Shown here: positions 28,790 to 37,176 of the stretch, in pieces | Numbering within the stretch: the stretch's first letter is position 1 | Layout: the number at the start of each line of letters is the position of its first letter | Source of the DNA: Rhizobium sp. Root1334 | GTDB lineage: Bacteria; Pseudomonadota; Alphaproteobacteria; Rhizobiales; Rhizobiaceae | DNA length: 64,000 nucleotides | Reading direction: 5' to 3' | Assembly: GCF_001426665.1 (NCBI RefSeq) | Contig: NZ_LMEY01000001.1 | Span: 1,406,773-1,470,772, forward strand | The notes under the pieces: generated by a model | What the model saw: the letters and a program-made list of their open reading frames with translations, nothing else | The model's database searches: none | Told to the model about the DNA's origin: nothing | Position numbers and translations under genes: made by a program

Positions 28790-29341
28790 CTACTTGAAAG
28801 CTTCGCCCGGATAAGCGCCCCAGATTTCACCCTGTGAAATCCAGCCTTCCGCGCCTTGCGCCTCGGCGCGGCACCATTCGCCGTTGCACTCGCCGACATG
28901 AACGACAACGCCCGGCTCGATGCGGGCGACGATGGCGCCGCCTGCCTGCGGATCGCGCCGCATGTTGACAAAAACGCCCTCGCCCTTGCCGCGCATCCAA
29001 GGGGCTGCAACCGCCGTCCGGTCACCCGAAAGCAGCGCCTGATTGACCCAGCCTTCCGTGCCGTCGGCATCGCGGATTTTGCGCCAGTTGTCATATTCCT
29101 GTGTCACTTCAACCGGCACGCCAGACTTGAGATAGCGCCAGGCAACCGCATAATCGACACTCGGTCCTACGCGCAGGTTGACGCTCTTGGATTTCAGGCT
29201 GACGAAGCGCGGCAATGGCAGGCCGCTGGCCCCCTTGGCTGCCTGGGCAAAGGCCGGTGCCGCCTCGATTGCAACGAGGGACAGGGTGACTGCGGCGACG
29301 AAAGCGAGCCTGGAAAGGAACTGACGCATGACAAAATCCAT
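28790..29341 (-). CDS. Secreted SH3-domain protein
   Basis: 183 residues with a signal peptide ending near AAPAFAQA. Two bacterial SH3 modules follow: VNLRVGPSVDYAVAWRYLKSG...WRKIRDADGTEGWVNQALL and VNMRRDPQAGGAIVARIEPG...GWISQGEIWGAYP. Such proteins bind murein or other envelope parts. The start is either 29341 or four codons later at 29329; neither has a convincing ribosome site. It is convergent with the adenosine kinase gene. Confidence 0.85.
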   Translation of the reverse strand: MDFVMRQFLSRLAFVAAVTLSLVAIEAAPAFAQAAKGASGLPLPRFVSLKSKSVNLRVGPSVDYAVAWRYLKSGVPVEVTQEYDNWRKIRDADGTEGWVNQALLSGDRTAVAAPWMRGKGEGVFVNMRRDPQAGGAIVARIEPGVVVHVGECNGEWCRAEAQGAEGWISQGEIWGAYPGEAFK

Positions 29342-29391
29342 TTTCCAAAAAGATTCAGAAGCTTGCAGTTAAATCTCTGACCGGCCCAATC

Positions 29392-29438
29392 GAAGACAAG
29401 CAAATCGTCCGGGAACATCTCGAGTTTTGTTTGTCTTC
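29392..29438. repeat. Inverted repeat between the SH3 gene and gyaR
   Basis: GAAGACAAGCAAA (29392-29404) and TTTGTTTGTCTTC (29426-29438) pair in 12 of 13 positions, with the remaining one a G-U pair, around a 21-base loop. It lies about 90 bases before gyaR and about 50 bases before the divergent SH3 gene. It may be an operator or an mRNA leader structure. The 185-base gap shows no other feature. Confidence 0.5.
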
Positions 29439-29526
29439 CCCACCGGGTCTGGTAGAAAATGGAACTGCAGGGAGAACGATCACTCATCTTGGTTAAAAAC
29501 CCGTCAACAAGGCGAAGCAGGCAGCA

Positions 29527-30531
29527 ATGACCGCGAAGAAAAAACCGAAGGTCTACATCACCCGCAAACTGCCGGATGTCGTCGAGACGCGCATGCGCGA
29601 ACTGTTTGACGCAGAACTGAACATTGATGACACACCACGCACGCAGCCTGAACTCGTAGCTGCGGTGAAGCGGGCCGACGTGCTGGTTCCGACCCTCACG
29701 GACCGGATCGATGCAGCGCTGATCGAGCAGGCCGGGCCGCAATTGAAACTGATCGCCAGCTTTTCCAACGGCGTCGACCATATCGATGTCGATGCAGCCG
29801 CCCGCCGCGGTATCACCGTGACAAACACGCCGAACGTCCTGACCGAAGATACGGCCGACATGACGCTGGCGCTCATTCTTGCCGTGCCGCGCCGCCTGGC
29901 CGAAGGTTCGCGGATCCTCACCGACAAGAAAGAGGAATGGGCCGGATGGTCGCCGACCTGGATGCTCGGGCGCCGCATTTCCGGCAAACGCATCGGCATT
30001 GTCGGCATGGGCCGGATCGGCACCGCCGTTGCCCGCCGCGCCAAGGCCTTCGGACTGTCGATCCACTATCACAACCGTCATCGCGTCAGCACCGAGACCG
30101 AGGAAAAGCTGGAGGCGACCTATTGGGACAGCCTCGACCAGATGCTTGCCCGCGTCGATATCGTCTCGGTCAATTGTCCGTCGACACCCGCAACCTACCA
30201 CCTGCTTTCGGCACGGCGGCTGGCGCTGATGCAGCCGACTAGCTACATCGTCAACACGGCGCGCGGCGGCATCATCGATGAGACGGCGCTGATCAAATCG
30301 CTGCGGGAAGGCAAGATCGCCGGCGCCGGGCTCGACGTGTTCGAGAACGAACCGGCCGTCAACCCGAAGCTCGTCAAGCTGGCCAGCGAAGGCAAGGTCG
30401 TGCTGTTGCCGCATATGAGTTCGGCGACGCTCGAGGGACGTGTCGACATGGGCGACAAGGTGGTGATCAACATCCGCACGTTCTTCGACGGGCACCGCCC
30501 GCCAGACCGCGTCCTGCCCGGCCGGGATTGA
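29527..30531 (+). CDS. gyaR: Glyoxylate reductase-type D-2-hydroxyacid dehydrogenase
   Basis: 334 residues. FSNGVDHIDVDAAARRG, the NAD(P) loop GMGRIG (160-165), VNTARGGIIDE with the catalytic Arg, FENEPAV with Glu and VLLPHMSSAT with His form the complete family active site. It reduces glyoxylate to glycolate with NAD(P)H; the specific substrate is by similarity to GyaR. A second hydroxyacid dehydrogenase of a different subgroup is at 8191. It ends five bases before the convergent GNAT gene. Confidence 0.9.
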   Translation: MTAKKKPKVYITRKLPDVVETRMRELFDAELNIDDTPRTQPELVAAVKRADVLVPTLTDRIDAALIEQAGPQLKLIASFSNGVDHIDVDAAARRGITVTNTPNVLTEDTADMTLALILAVPRRLAEGSRILTDKKEEWAGWSPTWMLGRRISGKRIGIVGMGRIGTAVARRAKAFGLSIHYHNRHRVSTETEEKLEATYWDSLDQMLARVDIVSVNCPSTPATYHLLSARRLALMQPTSYIVNTARGGIIDETALIKSLREGKIAGAGLDVFENEPAVNPKLVKLASEGKVVLLPHMSSATLEGRVDMGDKVVINIRTFFDGHRPPDRVLPGRD

Positions 30532-30535
30532 TCCC

Positions 30536-31006
30536 TCAGAGCGTCTTGCGCATCTCGACAAAGGTTGGACGGGCAAAGCCGGGATGGCAGCCTTCCAAGG
30601 TTTGGACGAAGCCCCATTTTCCAAAGGCACGGTGGTTTTCCGTCAGCTCGATCCGCGTTTCCAGGCGGAGACACGAAAGGCCGCATTCGGCGGCATAGGT
30701 TTCGGCAGCCTGGAGTAACAAGCGGCCGACGCCCCTGCCCTGTGCATCCGGAATGACGGCTAGTTTGCCAATATACAGACAATCCGGCGGCTCCGGCTTG
30801 CAGAAGATACAGCCGAGCAAACGGCCATTTTCGATCGCAACGTAGCCCTTCTCACGCTGCACCTTTTCCTGCAACGACGGAAGCGTCAGCAACAGGGCAG
30901 ACGACGGCGGATCGATGCGGGGCTGCATATAGGCGAAGGAAGCAAGGATAAGCTCCAGTAGCCCGTGCCAATCACCGAACGTTTCATCGATCGGCTGAAG
31001 GTTCAT
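30536..31006 (-). CDS. GNAT family N-acetyltransferase
   Basis: 156 residues. The acetyl-CoA loop is in LYIGKLAVIPDAQGRGVGRLL, the Q/R-x-x-G-x-G/A motif, followed by ETYAAECGLSCLRLETRI and the C-terminal FGKWGFVQT. The acceptor is unknown. Its start codon overlaps the moeB stop by four bases (ATGA), so it is co-translated as the last gene of the recF-moeB operon. The association with recF is probably just operon position. Confidence 0.87.
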   Translation of the reverse strand: MNLQPIDETFGDWHGLLELILASFAYMQPRIDPPSSALLLTLPSLQEKVQREKGYVAIENGRLLGCIFCKPEPPDCLYIGKLAVIPDAQGRGVGRLLLQAAETYAAECGLSCLRLETRIELTENHRAFGKWGFVQTLEGCHPGFARPTFVEMRKTL

Positions 31007-31764
31007 CGCGTTTTCCGGCTGTACTTGATGGTCTCAAAGCGCGCCGCCAGCCCGTCATACATCAGCAAGCGGCCGATCAACGGCTCACCGGCGCCTGTAA
31101 TGATCTTGATGACTTCCATAGCCTGCAATGTACCGAGGACACCGGTCAGTGCGCCAACGATGCCTGCTTCTGCGCAGGAAGGCACCACGCCCGGCGGTGG
31201 CGGTTCTGGAAAGAGATCGCGATAGCCCGGGTTCCGCCGGCCATCGGCTGATGTTTTCCAAGGCTGGAGAACCGTGAGGGAACCATCGAAGCGGCCGACG
31301 GCGGCGGTTACCAACGTGACCTCCATGCGCTCGGCCGTATCGGCGGCGAGATAACGCGTGGCAAAATTATCGGAACCATCCACCACGATATCATAGGCGG
31401 AAAACAGGGCTCCCGCATTCGCCTCCTCAAGGCGTTCCACATGCTGGATCACATCCACATGTGGATTGATCCTTTGCAGCGCATCCTTGGCGCTATCGGC
31501 CTTCACGCGGCCAATATCCGGCGTTCCATGGATCACCTGACGCTGGAGGTTGGACAGCGACACCGTATCGTCATCGACAATACCCAGCGTGCCGATACCG
31601 GCGGCGGCGAGATATTGCAGCACCGGCGCACCAAGGCCGCCGGCGCCGATAATCAGCACACGCGCCGTCTTCAGCGCCTGCTGCCCCGCCCCGCCGATTT
31701 CCGGCAGGATGATATGGCGGGCGTAACGCTGGATTTCTTCAGAGTTCAAAGGCTGTTTGCTCAT
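31003..31764 (-). CDS. moeB: MoeB/ThiF-type adenylyltransferase lacking the zinc CxxC pair
   Basis: 253 residues. The nucleotide loop GAGGLG is at 40-45. SNLQRQVIHGTPDIG carries the arginine finger, VDGSDNFATRYL the Mg-binding Asp, and FPEPPPPGVVPSCAEAGI the conserved Cys near residue 198. The family adenylates the C-terminal glycine of MoaD or ThiS in molybdopterin or thiamine synthesis. The usual zinc Cys-x2-Cys before that block reads Gly-Tyr-Arg-Asp here, and the second pair near the C-terminus is also absent, so zinc is probably not bound. It starts 12 bases after recF. Confidence 0.88.
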   Translation of the reverse strand: MSKQPLNSEEIQRYARHIILPEIGGAGQQALKTARVLIIGAGGLGAPVLQYLAAAGIGTLGIVDDDTVSLSNLQRQVIHGTPDIGRVKADSAKDALQRINPHVDVIQHVERLEEANAGALFSAYDIVVDGSDNFATRYLAADTAERMEVTLVTAAVGRFDGSLTVLQPWKTSADGRRNPGYRDLFPEPPPPGVVPSCAEAGIVGALTGVLGTLQAMEVIKIITGAGEPLIGRLLMYDGLAARFETIKYSRKTR

Positions 31765-31776
31765 GATATCGAACTC

Positions 31777-32901
31777 TCACCCGGAAACGGTGCCGTTGGC
31801 AACGTTGAGATAACGCGCGCGTTCGCCAAGAGCTGAAAACATCGACTGGTCGGTGCCGGTCATGAAGGCCTGACCGCCGAGATCGTCGACCAGATCGAAC
31901 AGCGCTGCCCGCCTGCCCTCGTCGAGATGGGCAGCGATTTCATCGAGCAGCAGGACCGGCGCGTGGCCGGTCATATTGCCGACCAGACGGGCATGCGCAA
32001 GGATCAGGCCGACGAGAAGCGCTTTCTGTTCGCCGGTGGAGCAACGCGCGGCCTCCATGTTCTTGGCACGATGGCGGATCAACAGATCACTGCGGTGCGG
32101 GCCATCGAGTGTGCGGCCAGCGGCAGCGTCGCGGTATCGGCCAACCCGCATCATCTCCAGATATTGTTCTTCCAGATCGAAAGCCGGGCGATGCCATTCG
32201 CGATCGAAGAAGCCGGAGAGCGCCAGATCGGCGGCCGGGAACACGCCACCTTCATGGTTCTTGTCGACCAGTCCGGCCAGAAGCCCGAGCATTTCCTGCC
32301 GCGCCAGGGCCATCGAGATACCAAGTTCGGCCATCTGCCGTTCAAGGCCTGTCAACCAGACCGGGTCGGGACGCCCCTCGGACAAAAGCTTGTTGCGGCT
32401 GCGCATGGCCCGCTCATAATCGGTGGCGCGGCGGCCATGCTCCGGATCGAGCGACAGGACGAGCCGGTCGAGAAAGCGGCGGCGATCGCCCGAGCCGCCC
32501 GTGAACAGGCCGTCCATCGACGGCGTCAACCAGAGCACGCGCAGATGATCGAGCAATTCATCCACCGTCTTTGCCGGTGTGCCGTTCAGGCGCAGACGGC
32601 GTGCCTGGCCTTCCTCGGCGCCTGCCGTTCCCGTACCGATCTCGACCGGGCCATCCATGCCTTCCAGTTCTGCAAACACTGAAAATCCGGTGTCGGCACC
32701 GACCCGCGCCACATCCGCATAGGCGGCACGGCGCAGCCCGCGCCCGGGAGACAGGAAAGAGACGGCTTCCATCAGGTTGGTTTTGCCCGCCCCGTTCTCG
32801 CCGGTCAGCACCACATGACGGGTGTCGAGGTCGAGCGACAGTCCCGCATAATTGCGGAAATCGCTGAGCTTCAGACGGGAAAGAGAAACCTTATGCGGCA
32901 T
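31777..32901 (-). CDS. recF: DNA replication and repair protein RecF
   Basis: 374 residues. The Walker A is GENGAGKT at 34-41, followed by LMEAVSFLSPGRGLR, the RecF signature. The SMC-like ABC signature STGEQKALLVGLIL and Walker B PVLLLDEIAAHLDEGRR are near the C-terminus. RecF loads RecA on gapped DNA together with RecO and RecR. It is the first gene of an operon with moeB and a GNAT gene. dnaA and dnaN are not nearby, so the classic dnaA-dnaN-recF order is broken, as usual in Rhizobiaceae. Confidence 0.96.
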   Translation of the reverse strand: MPHKVSLSRLKLSDFRNYAGLSLDLDTRHVVLTGENGAGKTNLMEAVSFLSPGRGLRRAAYADVARVGADTGFSVFAELEGMDGPVEIGTGTAGAEEGQARRLRLNGTPAKTVDELLDHLRVLWLTPSMDGLFTGGSGDRRRFLDRLVLSLDPEHGRRATDYERAMRSRNKLLSEGRPDPVWLTGLERQMAELGISMALARQEMLGLLAGLVDKNHEGGVFPAADLALSGFFDREWHRPAFDLEEQYLEMMRVGRYRDAAAGRTLDGPHRSDLLIRHRAKNMEAARCSTGEQKALLVGLILAHARLVGNMTGHAPVLLLDEIAAHLDEGRRAALFDLVDDLGGQAFMTGTDQSMFSALGERARYLNVANGTVSG

Positions 32902-33071
32902 GGGGAATCCGGTTGCGTGTTCCGGTGAGAGCTAAGCCGAGAGGAGACCGATGGCAAGGCGGAACATCGTAGCGCGCCAAACAGAAGGCGATGGGGGCGC
33001 GCATCACCGAACTGTGACAGAAAAATTGCCGCATCGCACACATGCCTAATTGCGCAGGTGCGAATACTCAA

Positions 33072-33090
33072 ATAAGATTGCTTATCTTAT
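33072..33090. promoter_or_regulatory. MarR operator candidate before the emrAB operon
   Basis: ATAAGAT (33072-33078) and ATCTTAT (33084-33090) form a 19-base palindrome with a five-base spacer, about 28 bases before the MarR start codon. Its position over the likely promoter fits self-repression. Confidence 0.65.
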
Positions 33091-33117
33091 GCATGCTAAC
33101 AATATGGCGCACAGCCC

Positions 33118-33579
33118 ATGAACCTCACCCCTACCCTGGGTTTTCTGCTTCACGATGTCGCCCGGCTATTACGCAAGCGGTTCGAGCAACGCGCGAAACA
33201 TATGGGTCTGACGCGCTCGCAATGGCAGACGATCGCCTATCTGGCGCGCAACGAAGGCATCCACCAGAGCGGCCTTGCCGAACTTCTGGAAGTGGAACCG
33301 ATTACTTTGATGCGGGTGCTCGACAAGCTTGTCGATCGCGGCTTCGTTGAGCGTCGGCGGCATGAGACAGACCGCCGTATCGCGCTTCTCTACACCACCG
33401 AACCCGCCCGCGGCCTGTTGGCCGACATGCGCGCCATTGGCGACGCGACGCGGTCCGAAGCCTTGCAAGACATACCCGACGAGGATCGTGAAAAACTCGT
33501 CGCCATTCTCGACCTGATGAAATCCAACCTCCTGCAGGCCTGCCGCGCGCCGGCCGATAAAGAAACTCACCATGGCTGA
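33118..33579 (+). CDS. MarR family regulator of the efflux operon
   Basis: 153 residues. The winged helix includes GLTRSQWQTIAYLARNEG, QSGLAELLEVEPITLMRVLDKL and the wing ERRRHETDRRIALLYTT with the Asp-x-Arg motif. It overlaps the start of the EmrA-like gene by eight bases, so the three genes form one operon. By analogy with EmrR/MprA it represses the pump and is released by hydrophobic acids; ligand unproven. Confidence 0.9.
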   Translation: MNLTPTLGFLLHDVARLLRKRFEQRAKHMGLTRSQWQTIAYLARNEGIHQSGLAELLEVEPITLMRVLDKLVDRGFVERRRHETDRRIALLYTTEPARGLLADMRAIGDATRSEALQDIPDEDREKLVAILDLMKSNLLQACRAPADKETHHG

Positions 33580-34774
33580 CTCCCTCCGCGTACCCGCCAA
33601 TGCCAATGTCACTGCGCTTGAAACATCCGAAGGCGTGACGGCCGAAGCAAAGATCAACACCGCGCCTCCGGCATCGGCCGCCCCCGCGCCCGCCGCCGGC
33701 ATCGTTCGCCGCCGCCGCAGCCTGAAACGCCCGATCCTGTTTGCACTGCTGCCAGTCGCGCTCGTTGCCGGCGGCTATTTTTATGTGACCGGCGGCCAGA
33801 TCATGGAAACCGACAACGCCTACCTGCAGGCAGACATGGTCGGCGTTTCCACAGACGTCGCCGGTACGGTTGCCTCCGTCAATGTGCACGAGAACGAAGA
33901 GGTCAAGGCCGGGCAGGTGCTGTTCCAGCTCAAGGCGGATTCGTTCCGCATTGCGCTGGAAGGCGCCGAGGCCAAGCTTGCCGCTTCCCGCAACGAACTT
34001 TTGAACCTCAAGGCCAGCTACGCCCAGACACTGGCGCAGATTGCCCAGGTCGAGGCCGATGTTCCCTATTACCTGACCGCCTTCGACCGGCAGCAGACGC
34101 TGATGTCCAACTCCGCCGCATCGCACGCGACCTATGACCAGGCCAAGCATGATCTGGACGCCGCCAAGCAGAAGGTGACTGTCGCCAAGGCCCAGGCCGA
34201 AACGACGCTGGCGCAGCTGGGTGGCGATGCCAACCAGCCGATCGAACAGAACCCGCTCTATCTGGAAGCCAAATCAGCCGTGGATGATGCGCAGCGCCAG
34301 CTGGACGACACGACGGTGCGCGCACCGTTTGACGGTGTGGTGACCAATGTCAACGCTCTGCAGCCCGGCAGCTATCTGGAGGCCGCGCAACAGGCCTTCT
34401 CGCTGGTCTCCACCAAGAACATGTGGATCGCGGCCAATCCGAAGGAAACCGAGCTTACCTATGTCAAACCCGGCCAGCCAGTGACGATTACGGTCGATAC
34501 CTATCCGGGTGTCGAGTGGAAGGGCAAGGTCGCCAGCGTCAGCCCGGCTTCCGGCGCGAGCTTTGCTCTGCTGCCGGCGCAGAACACGTCTGGCAACTGG
34601 GTGAAGGTCGTGCAGCGCATTCCGATGCGTGTTACCATCGATGACACCGCCGGCAAACCGCCGCTGCGCGTCGGCATGAGCACGCTCGTCGCCGTCGATA
34701 CCGGCCGTGCCCGTGGCCTGCCGGACATGATCCAGAAACTTCTCGGCCTTTCGACCGCCCACGCGCAAGAGTAA
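33572..34774 (+). CDS. emrA: EmrA-like membrane fusion protein
   Basis: 400 residues. One membrane anchor lies at about 51-68 (PILFALLPVALVAGGYFYVTGG). Then come the lipoyl/barrel-sandwich half GTVASVNVHENEEVKAGQVLFQL, a coiled-coil helical hairpin at about 130-220, and the second lipoyl half DTTVRAPFDGVVTNVNALQPG. A beta-barrel then extends to the end. It links the inner-membrane pump EmrB to an outer-membrane channel. The start at 33572 overlaps the MarR stop. The symbol is by operon and domain analogy. Confidence 0.92.
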   Translation: MADSLRVPANANVTALETSEGVTAEAKINTAPPASAAPAPAAGIVRRRRSLKRPILFALLPVALVAGGYFYVTGGQIMETDNAYLQADMVGVSTDVAGTVASVNVHENEEVKAGQVLFQLKADSFRIALEGAEAKLAASRNELLNLKASYAQTLAQIAQVEADVPYYLTAFDRQQTLMSNSAASHATYDQAKHDLDAAKQKVTVAKAQAETTLAQLGGDANQPIEQNPLYLEAKSAVDDAQRQLDDTTVRAPFDGVVTNVNALQPGSYLEAAQQAFSLVSTKNMWIAANPKETELTYVKPGQPVTITVDTYPGVEWKGKVASVSPASGASFALLPAQNTSGNWVKVVQRIPMRVTIDDTAGKPPLRVGMSTLVAVDTGRARGLPDMIQKLLGLSTAHAQE

Positions 34775-34779
34775 CTGCC

Positions 34780-36321
34780 ATGAGCAGCATCGCTTCTGCG
34801 GCAACGGCGCCTGTCGCCAATCGCGGCGCCATCACGGCCTGCATCATCCTTGCGGTGATCATGCAGGCATTGGATACGACCATTGCCAATGTGGCGCTGC
34901 CCTATATCCAGGGCAGCGTGGCGGCAAGCGCCGACCAGATCAACTGGGTGCTGACCTCCTACATCGTCGCGGCCGCGATCATGACGCCACCATCCGGGTT
35001 TCTGGCCGCAAAATTCGGCCGCAAGCGCGTGCTGCTGGTGGCGATCGTCGGCTTCGTCGTCGCTTCCGTGCTTTGCGGCCTCGCGCAATCGCTGCCGCAG
35101 ATCGTCGGTTTCCGGTTGCTGCAGGGCCTGTTCGGCGCAGCGCTCGTTCCCCTGTCGCAAGGCATCCTGCTCGACATCTATTCGACCGAAGAGCGTGGCT
35201 CGGCGATGGCGCTGTTCGGTGTCTCGGTCATGGTCGGGCCGGTGCTCGGGCCGGTGATCGGCGGTTGGCTGACGGAAAACATCAGCTGGCGCTGGGTGTT
35301 CTACATCAACGTGCCGATCGGCGCGCTGGCCTTTGCCGGTATCAGCATTTTCGTCAAGGAAACCAAGCTGGATACGCAGGCGAAGCTCGACTGGTTCGGC
35401 TTCGGCATGCTCAGTCTTGCCATCGCCTCGCTGCAGCTTTTCCTCGATCGTGGCGGCCAGCTCGACTGGTTTTCCTCCGGCGAAATCCTGATCGAGGCCA
35501 TCGTTTGCGCCAGCGCTTTCTATCTGCTGATCATTCACACGCTGACCACGGAAAAATCCTTCATCAACCCACGCCTGTTTCTCGATCAGAACTTTGCCGT
35601 CAGCATGCTGTTCATCTTCGTCGTCGGCGTTACCTATCTGGCCTCGCTGGCGCTGATGACGCCCTATCTGCAGTCGCTGATGGGGTATCCGGTCGTCACC
35701 GCCGGTATCGTCATGGGGCCGCGCGGACTGGGCACCATGGTCTGCATGTTCGTCGTTGGCCGCCTGATCGGCAAGGTCGATACCCGTATCCTGCTGTTCA
35801 CCGGCCTCGCGATCACCGCCTGGGCGATGTATGACATGATCGGCTGGACACCCAATGTCTCGCAATGGACGATCATTTCCGTGGGCTTCGTGCAGGGCGC
35901 TGGTCTCGGCTTTCTGTTTGTGCCGTTGACCACGATCGCCTTTGCGACGCTGCCCGCCGAGATGCGCGGCGATGGCACCGGGCTCTACAATCTCTCCCGC
36001 AATATCGGTTCCAGCGTCGGTATCGCCGTCGTCTCGGCCTTGCTGATCGAGAATACCCAGATCAACCACGCATCGATTGCAGCCTATGTGACGCCGTTCA
36101 ACCATGCCTTCCAGGCCCCGGCGGCTGCAGGGCTCGATCCGATGACCGCCGTCGGGCGCGCTTCACTCGACAGTATCGTCACACTACAGGCGACAATCAT
36201 CGCCTATATGGACGACTTCAAGCTCTTGATGATCATGTCGCTGGCGGTGATGCCATTGGTCTTCCTGTTGCGCAAACCGAAGGCGCCACCGGCGATCGAC
36301 CATAGCGCGGTCATGGAGTGA
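34780..36321 (+). CDS. emrB: EmrB-like DHA2 family multidrug transporter
   Basis: 513 residues, with fourteen membrane helices as in the DHA2 family. The first helix contains LAVIMQALDTTIANVALPYIQG, whose central LD-T-T-I-A/V-N-V-A-L/I-P motif is typical. The loop 2-3 motif is LAAKFGRKRVLLV, and motif C is GVSVMVGPVLGPVIGGWL. It exports hydrophobic drugs with protons as a tripartite pump with the EmrA-like protein; no outer-membrane channel gene is next to it. It starts five bases after emrA and ends in a hairpin shared with the GST gene. Confidence 0.93.
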   Translation: MSSIASAATAPVANRGAITACIILAVIMQALDTTIANVALPYIQGSVAASADQINWVLTSYIVAAAIMTPPSGFLAAKFGRKRVLLVAIVGFVVASVLCGLAQSLPQIVGFRLLQGLFGAALVPLSQGILLDIYSTEERGSAMALFGVSVMVGPVLGPVIGGWLTENISWRWVFYINVPIGALAFAGISIFVKETKLDTQAKLDWFGFGMLSLAIASLQLFLDRGGQLDWFSSGEILIEAIVCASAFYLLIIHTLTTEKSFINPRLFLDQNFAVSMLFIFVVGVTYLASLALMTPYLQSLMGYPVVTAGIVMGPRGLGTMVCMFVVGRLIGKVDTRILLFTGLAITAWAMYDMIGWTPNVSQWTIISVGFVQGAGLGFLFVPLTTIAFATLPAEMRGDGTGLYNLSRNIGSSVGIAVVSALLIENTQINHASIAAYVTPFNHAFQAPAAAGLDPMTAVGRASLDSIVTLQATIIAYMDDFKLLMIMSLAVMPLVFLLRKPKAPPAIDHSAVME

Positions 36322-36340
36322 CCGGTCCTATTGCCGGTCA
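36319..36340. terminator. Hairpin holding the emrB stop codon, shared with the GST gene end
   Basis: TGACCGG (36319-36325) pairs with CCGGTCA (36334-36340) around an eight-base loop. The TGA of emrB begins the left arm, and the GST stop codon lies in the loop. No T-run follows, so termination strength is uncertain. Confidence 0.45.
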
Positions 36341-37047
36341 AGCTCCGGATAATAGCGGAAGATACCTCGCTCGTTGAAGGCAAGCCGACGTTCTGAAGCC
36401 AGATAGGCCTTGATCCGCGGTAGTTCGCGGACTTGCGCGTTGAGTGCCACGAGAAGCGGGTAATCCGGTTCCACCGCCTCCATCTCGGCTGGGAAAGCGT
36501 AGCGCAGGCCTTCGATGAGGTGGAACAGCGACAGGTCGAGATAGGTGAGTGTGCCGCCGAGGGCATGGACCTCACCTTGCCTGTTCTTCGCGAGCTGCCT
36601 TTCGAAATAGCCAAGAAATTTCGGAAGGCGCTCTTCACGAAAGTTCTCGGAACGCCGCAACGCTTCGTCCTTCTGGTCCTCGTAGTAGAGCGACACGCCG
36701 ATCGGATGGTGGGTGTCGTGGATTTCAGCGACAAAATCGGTGATGCCGAGCTGCAGGCCATGCGCCGTTATCCGCCCGGCTTCGTCCTCGGGTCCGAGAT
36801 CGAGCCGGTTTCCGAGATAGAGCAGGATATTGGCGGCATGGGAGATGACAAGATCTCCATCCTTCAGGAAGGGCGGAGCAAGCGGCGTGACACCCGCCGT
36901 CTTGGTCTTCATCATCGCCATCATCCGGGCCATGCCGCCATCGTTGCGGGCGACGTCGATATAATCAGCACCGGCCTGTTCCAGCGCCAGGCGGACGAAC
37001 TCGCCCCGGCCGGGGATGCCATCCCAATAATAGAGCTCATAGGTCAT
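36328..37047 (-). CDS. Glutathione S-transferase-like protein
   Basis: 239 residues from MTYELYYWDGIPGRGEF, with AAAGGTG upstream. The N-terminal thioredoxin-like domain has Tyr near residue 6-7 and the GRGEFVRLALEQAGADY pattern. The cis-Pro region and DGDLVISHAANILLYLGNRL (the glutathione-binding Ser) follow. The C-terminal all-helix domain has LTYLDLSLFHLIEGL. The family conjugates or reduces electrophiles with glutathione. It is longer than usual (about 210) owing to an extended loop at residues 35-55. It stands alone between emrB and dnaJ. Confidence 0.85.
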   Translation of the reverse strand: MTYELYYWDGIPGRGEFVRLALEQAGADYIDVARNDGGMARMMAMMKTKTAGVTPLAPPFLKDGDLVISHAANILLYLGNRLDLGPEDEAGRITAHGLQLGITDFVAEIHDTHHPIGVSLYYEDQKDEALRRSENFREERLPKFLGYFERQLAKNRQGEVHALGGTLTYLDLSLFHLIEGLRYAFPAEMEAVEPDYPLLVALNAQVRELPRIKAYLASERRLAFNERGIFRYYPELDRQ

Positions 37048-37099
37048 GATGCACCTTTCGCGTTGGGATATGTCGCGCCTGCGCCGCAGGCCACATACG

Positions 37100-37130
37100 A
37101 AAAAGCCGGAGGCATGACTGCCCCCGGCTA
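37100..37130 (-). terminator. Intrinsic terminator of dnaJ
   Basis: Read on the minus strand: AGCCGGGGGCA, loop, TGCCTCCGGCT and TTTTT. It lies about 50 bases after the dnaJ stop codon and between dnaJ and the GST start. Confidence 0.85.
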
Positions 37131-37176
37131 ACATATATGGCCGATTATCCGTTCGGCCAGTCGCCGAGCGCGGTGC

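Noticed and set aside
34501-36105. 534-codon open frame antisense to emrB
   Set aside because: His/Asp-rich shadow frame without a domain; emrB has all DHA2 motifs.
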